This document shows positions 60,887 to 64,000 of a DNA stretch of 64,000 bases, piece by piece. The notes beneath the pieces were generated by a model that was given only the letters and a program-made list of their open reading frames with translations, was not told where the DNA came from and made no database searches. Source of the stretch: Novosphingobium lentum NBRC 107847. Its GTDB lineage: Bacteria > Pseudomonadota > Alphaproteobacteria > Sphingomonadales > Sphingomonadaceae. The number at the start of each line of letters is the position of its first letter. Position 1 is the first letter of the stretch. Both the position numbers and the translations under genes were made by a program. The stretch is from the NCBI RefSeq assembly GCF_001590965.1, contig NZ_BCTW01000014.1, positions 1 through 64,000 of the forward strand, read 5' to 3'.

Positions 60887-61543
60887 ATGAAGGTCACCTG
60901 GCACATGGTGCGGCTGGCCGCGCTCGGTTCGCTGGCCCTGCTGGCGGGCTGCGGTGATGGCAAGGTCTATCCCAGGCCGGTGGCGCAAGTGCGCGATACG
61001 CTGCGCGATACCCATGTGCCGTCGATGATCTTCGGCGAGAACGAGGTGGTGTCCGACGTCGTCCAGCCCGGCAATGACCGGTTCGTGTGGGTGGTATCGG
61101 AACCGTCCGGCCCCGAAATCCTGCGCTTTGCCGCCAACACCAGCGCCGAAGGCCCCGCTGCCACGCGCGTTGTCGTCACCATCCTGCCGCCCGAAGGCGA
61201 AAACAAGCAGGGCGTGTCGGGCCGCCTGAAGGAACGGCCCGAGATCGCCAACCTCTATCAGGCGGCGATGGCCGAGCAGATCGACGCCAGGCTGGAAGGC
61301 AGGCCGTTCAACTTCAACGCAATCAGCGGACAGATGGCCGTGGCCGCGATCGGCAACATGGGCAACATGCAGAAGTCGGTCGAAGCAGCGGCCAGGGCGT
61401 CCGAGGAGATGGAACGCAGCCACCCCCGCCCGACGATCAACGAGGCCCGCGATATCGATGCGGAAAAGGTCCTGAAGGCGAAGGACGACAGCCAGCCGAT
61501 GGATCAGGCGCAGGGCGATTCGGGCGGCAGTTCGACCGAGTAA
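60887..61543 (+). CDS. Hypothetical lipoprotein
   Basis: A 218-residue protein with a lipobox (LALLAGC) after a short basic N-terminus, so it is probably lipid-anchored in the envelope. The mature region (AQVRDTLRDTHVPSMIFGENEV...) has no motif I recognise, and the C-terminus is charged and disordered. ATG 60887 follows GGAG; ATG 60872 and 60905 are alternatives. Its stop codon directly abuts the pheT stop on the other strand (no spacer). Confidence 0.65.
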   Translation: MKVTWHMVRLAALGSLALLAGCGDGKVYPRPVAQVRDTLRDTHVPSMIFGENEVVSDVVQPGNDRFVWVVSEPSGPEILRFAANTSAEGPAATRVVVTILPPEGENKQGVSGRLKERPEIANLYQAAMAEQIDARLEGRPFNFNAISGQMAVAAIGNMGNMQKSVEAAARASEEMERSHPRPTINEARDIDAEKVLKAKDDSQPMDQAQGDSGGSSTE

Positions 61544-63973
61544 TCAGGCTCTCAGCACGCCGCCCACTTTGGCCGCCGCTGCAACAACCTTGTCGGCAAT
61601 CGCCTTGAGCGCGGCTTCGTCGTAGCTTTTGTCGCCGGGCTGGAGCGTGATTTCGACCGCCAGCGACTTGTGCCCATCGGGCACGCCCGCGCCGCGAAAA
61701 TCGTCGAACAGCCGCGCCGCGACGATTTCGACTTTGTCCGCGCCGCGCACCGCGCGCACCAGATCGCCCGCCGGCAGCGTATCGGTCACCAGGAACGCGA
61801 AATCGCGCGTCACCGCCTGCAAGGCGGGCGGAGCATAAGCCGCGCGCGCGAAGCCTGCCGCCGCCTTCTTGGCCGGGATGCGATCGAGGAACAGTTCGGC
61901 CACGGCCACCGGCCCATCGATGTCGAACGCCTTGGCCGTCGCCGGATGAAGCATGCCGAACCGGGCCAGCACCGCCTTGGGGCCCAGCCGCAACGTGGCC
62001 GACTGGCCGGGGTGGAACTGCGACCCCGCCTCGCCCATGACTTGCAGGCTGTCGACCGGCGCGCCCGCTTCGGCCAGCAAGGCCAGCGCTTCGGCCTTGG
62101 CGTCGAACGCGTCGAACGCCCTGGCCTTGCCCCCGTTGACCTTCGGATCCCAGCCACGCGGCGCCGCCTCGCCCGCCAGCACCACCGCCAGCGACAGCTT
62201 TTCGTCGCTCGCGCCGTTTTCGCCGCGCAAATACCGCCGCCCGACCTCGAACAGCCGTACCGACGCCGCGCCGCGCATCAGATTGCGCCGGGTCGCCGCC
62301 AGCAAGCCGGGCAGCAGCGACGGCCGCATCGCCTTGAGATCCTCGCTGATCGGGTTGGCCAGCAGCCACAGCCCGCCGCTGGCTTCGGCAAACGCGCTCG
62401 CGTCCGCTTCGGGCAGGAACGACCAGGTGATCGCCTCGTTCAACCCGCGCGCTGCCGCCGCGCGCCGCACGCGCCGTTCCAGCGCCTGCACCGGCGTCGC
62501 GGTGGGCCTCGCCACGCCGTCGGCACGCGACAGCGGGGTGGAGGGCACCGCGTCGAGCCCGTGGATGCGGATTACTTCCTCGACGATGTCGGCCGCGCCA
62601 TCGATGTCGGGACGCCACGACGGTGCACTGACCGCCCAACGCTCGCCGCCCGAGGCATCGGCCTGCGCCACGATGCTGAAGCCCAGCGCCTCGAGAATGC
62701 GCTTCTGCTCGGGCAGCGGCACATCCACCCCGCCCAGCTTGTCGGCCAGCGCCGGATCGTAGCCGACCACGTGCTGCGCCGATGGCGGCGTACCCGCGCG
62801 AACCACTTCACTGGCCTCGCCGCCGCAGATGTCGAGGATCAGGCGGGTCAACAGGTCCAGCCCGCCGTCAAGGAACCCCGGATCGACCCCGCGCTCGAAT
62901 CGCGTGCGCGCGTCGCTCGACAGCGCCAGTGTCTGCCCGGTGCGCGAAATGCGCTGCGGGTCGAAGTAGGCCACCTCGAGCAGGACATCGGTGGTGGTGT
63001 CGGCCACGCCCGAATGCTCGCCGCCCATGATCCCGGCGATGTCGTGCACCTGCACGTCGTCGGCGATCACGGTCATCCGGTGATCGAGCAGGTAATGCTT
63101 GCCGTTGAGCGCGGTCACGCCCTCACCGTCGCGCGCGCGCCGCGCCACCACCGCACCCGAAAGCTTGGCGAGATCATAGGCATGCGCCGGGCGGCCATAG
63201 CCGAGCATGACGTAGTTGGTGATGTCGACCAGCGCCGAGATCGGCCGCTGTCCGGCCGCCTTCAGCCGCGCCTGCATCCAGTCGGGCGAGGCGCCGTTGG
63301 TCACGCCCCGGATCACCCGGCCATAAAACGCGGGGCACCCTTCGGCATCGTCGGTGCGGATTTCGGTCGGGCAGGGAAAGCTGCCGGCAACGTGATCGAC
63401 CGCGACCGGCTTCATCTTGCCCAGACCCGCTGCCGCCAGATCGCGCGCGATCCCGGCAACGCCCATGCAATCGGGGCGGTTGGGGGTGATCGCCACGTCG
63501 AACACCGGATCGCTGCCGCTGTAGTCGGCAAAGCTTTGGCCCACCGGCGCATGGGCGGGCAGCTCGATGATGCCGTCATGCTCCTCGCCCAGCCCCAGTT
63601 CGCGGGTCGAGCACATCATGCCGTTCGATTCGACCCCGCGAATCGCCGACTTGCGCAGTTCCATGCCGTTGGCGGGCACCACCGCGCCGGGCAGGCCGAG
63701 CACGCCGAGCATCCCGGCACGGGCATTGGGCGCGCCGCACACCACCTGTAGCGGCTGGCCGGACCCAATATCGACCGACAGCACCTGCAGCTTGTCGGCC
63801 TGCGGATGCTTGTCCGCCGTCAGCACGCGCGCGATGCGGAAACCTTCGAGCTTGGCGGACGGATCCTCCACCCCCTCGATCTCGAGCCCGAGCGAGGTCA
63901 ATTTGTCGGCGATCGCGGTCGCATCGGCGTCGGTTGCGAGGAAGTGCCTGAGCCAAGAGAGCGAGAACTTCAT
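61544..63973 (-). CDS. pheT: Phenylalanine--tRNA ligase beta subunit
   Basis: An 809-residue PheT. Domain order is an N-terminal tRNA-binding OB fold (IARVLTADKHPQADKLQVLSVDIG), the B3/B4 editing domain (PISALVDITNYVMLGYGRPAHAYD), B5 (RILEALGFSIV), the core catalytic-like domain and a C-terminal anticodon-binding ferredoxin-like domain (FPAVTRDFAFLV-type, here LQAVTRDFAFLV). It forms the heterotetramer with PheS, whose gene should lie just beyond the right edge. The complete start is inside the window. Confidence 0.96.
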   Translation of the reverse strand: MKFSLSWLRHFLATDADATAIADKLTSLGLEIEGVEDPSAKLEGFRIARVLTADKHPQADKLQVLSVDIGSGQPLQVVCGAPNARAGMLGVLGLPGAVVPANGMELRKSAIRGVESNGMMCSTRELGLGEEHDGIIELPAHAPVGQSFADYSGSDPVFDVAITPNRPDCMGVAGIARDLAAAGLGKMKPVAVDHVAGSFPCPTEIRTDDAEGCPAFYGRVIRGVTNGASPDWMQARLKAAGQRPISALVDITNYVMLGYGRPAHAYDLAKLSGAVVARRARDGEGVTALNGKHYLLDHRMTVIADDVQVHDIAGIMGGEHSGVADTTTDVLLEVAYFDPQRISRTGQTLALSSDARTRFERGVDPGFLDGGLDLLTRLILDICGGEASEVVRAGTPPSAQHVVGYDPALADKLGGVDVPLPEQKRILEALGFSIVAQADASGGERWAVSAPSWRPDIDGAADIVEEVIRIHGLDAVPSTPLSRADGVARPTATPVQALERRVRRAAAARGLNEAITWSFLPEADASAFAEASGGLWLLANPISEDLKAMRPSLLPGLLAATRRNLMRGAASVRLFEVGRRYLRGENGASDEKLSLAVVLAGEAAPRGWDPKVNGGKARAFDAFDAKAEALALLAEAGAPVDSLQVMGEAGSQFHPGQSATLRLGPKAVLARFGMLHPATAKAFDIDGPVAVAELFLDRIPAKKAAAGFARAAYAPPALQAVTRDFAFLVTDTLPAGDLVRAVRGADKVEIVAARLFDDFRGAGVPDGHKSLAVEITLQPGDKSYDEAALKAIADKVVAAAAKVGGVLRA

Positions 63974-64000
63974 GCGCGCGCTCCTGCCTGCGTTCCGACC

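Noticed and set aside
61670-63751. Long plus-strand open frame opposite pheT
   Set aside because: PheT is complete with all domains; the opposite frame lacks any recognisable motif.

Overview
The window is high-GC, densely packed bacterial chromosome, almost certainly from a sphingomonad (Sphingomonadales, probably Novosphingobium-like). The main evidence is an acyl carrier protein plus serine palmitoyltransferase pair (sphingolipid synthesis in place of LPS), a DivK-type regulator, an alphaproteobacterial DksA lacking most zinc-finger cysteines, a complete gene-transfer-agent (GTA) structural cluster, and many TGA-overlapping start codons (ATGA, GTGA, TTGA).

Layout. 1-9.5 kb is a catabolic region. 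It holds a broken membrane protein, a P450 with a DUF2834 partner, a nitronate monooxygenase, and a plus-strand operon of dienoyl-CoA-reductase-like SDR, acyl-CoA dehydrogenase, MarR regulator, BadH-like dehydrogenase, hotdog thioesterase, BadI-like ring hydrolase and a FadJ-like hydratase. Together these resemble the cyclohexanecarboxyl-CoA to pimeloyl-CoA route. 9.6-12.6 kb is a ModE-type HTH protein and a TonB-dependent receptor, separated by a 48-bp dyad. 12.6-24.4 kb is housekeeping: a methyltransferase remnant beside tRNA-Lys, folK, an N-carbamoylputrescine amidase gene, msrA, rsmB, a tiny SDH assembly factor, PilZ, DksA, a five-gene minus-strand operon (DUF3572, HAD, RidA, GDPD, FemAB-like) and divK. 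24.4-27.5 kb is an orphan Pycsar-type membrane effector, acp-spt, and a YqaA-type membrane protein.

27.7-42 kb is the GTA: small and large terminase, portal, DUF6127, protease, capsid, connectors, tail tube, tail chaperones, short tape measure, a fused distal-tail protein, hub, NlpC/P60 peptidase, host-interaction protein and DUF2793. Most genes overlap stop-to-start. The capsid gene is instead bracketed by two intrinsic-terminator structures. No integrase, lysis or replication gene is present.

42-64 kb is core genome: an OmpA-family porin with a polyproline linker, sodC, an MFS transporter, queC, hslO-argF-argD, a double cold-shock protein with a Gly-rich N-terminus, TerC, a sterol-desaturase-family protein, amt and glnK behind a sigma-54 promoter, prfC, aldose epimerase, a lipoprotein and pheT. 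A long palindromic repeat family occurs at about 15.0 kb and 53.7 kb.

Functions rest on motif recognition and remembered family members; no database search was run.
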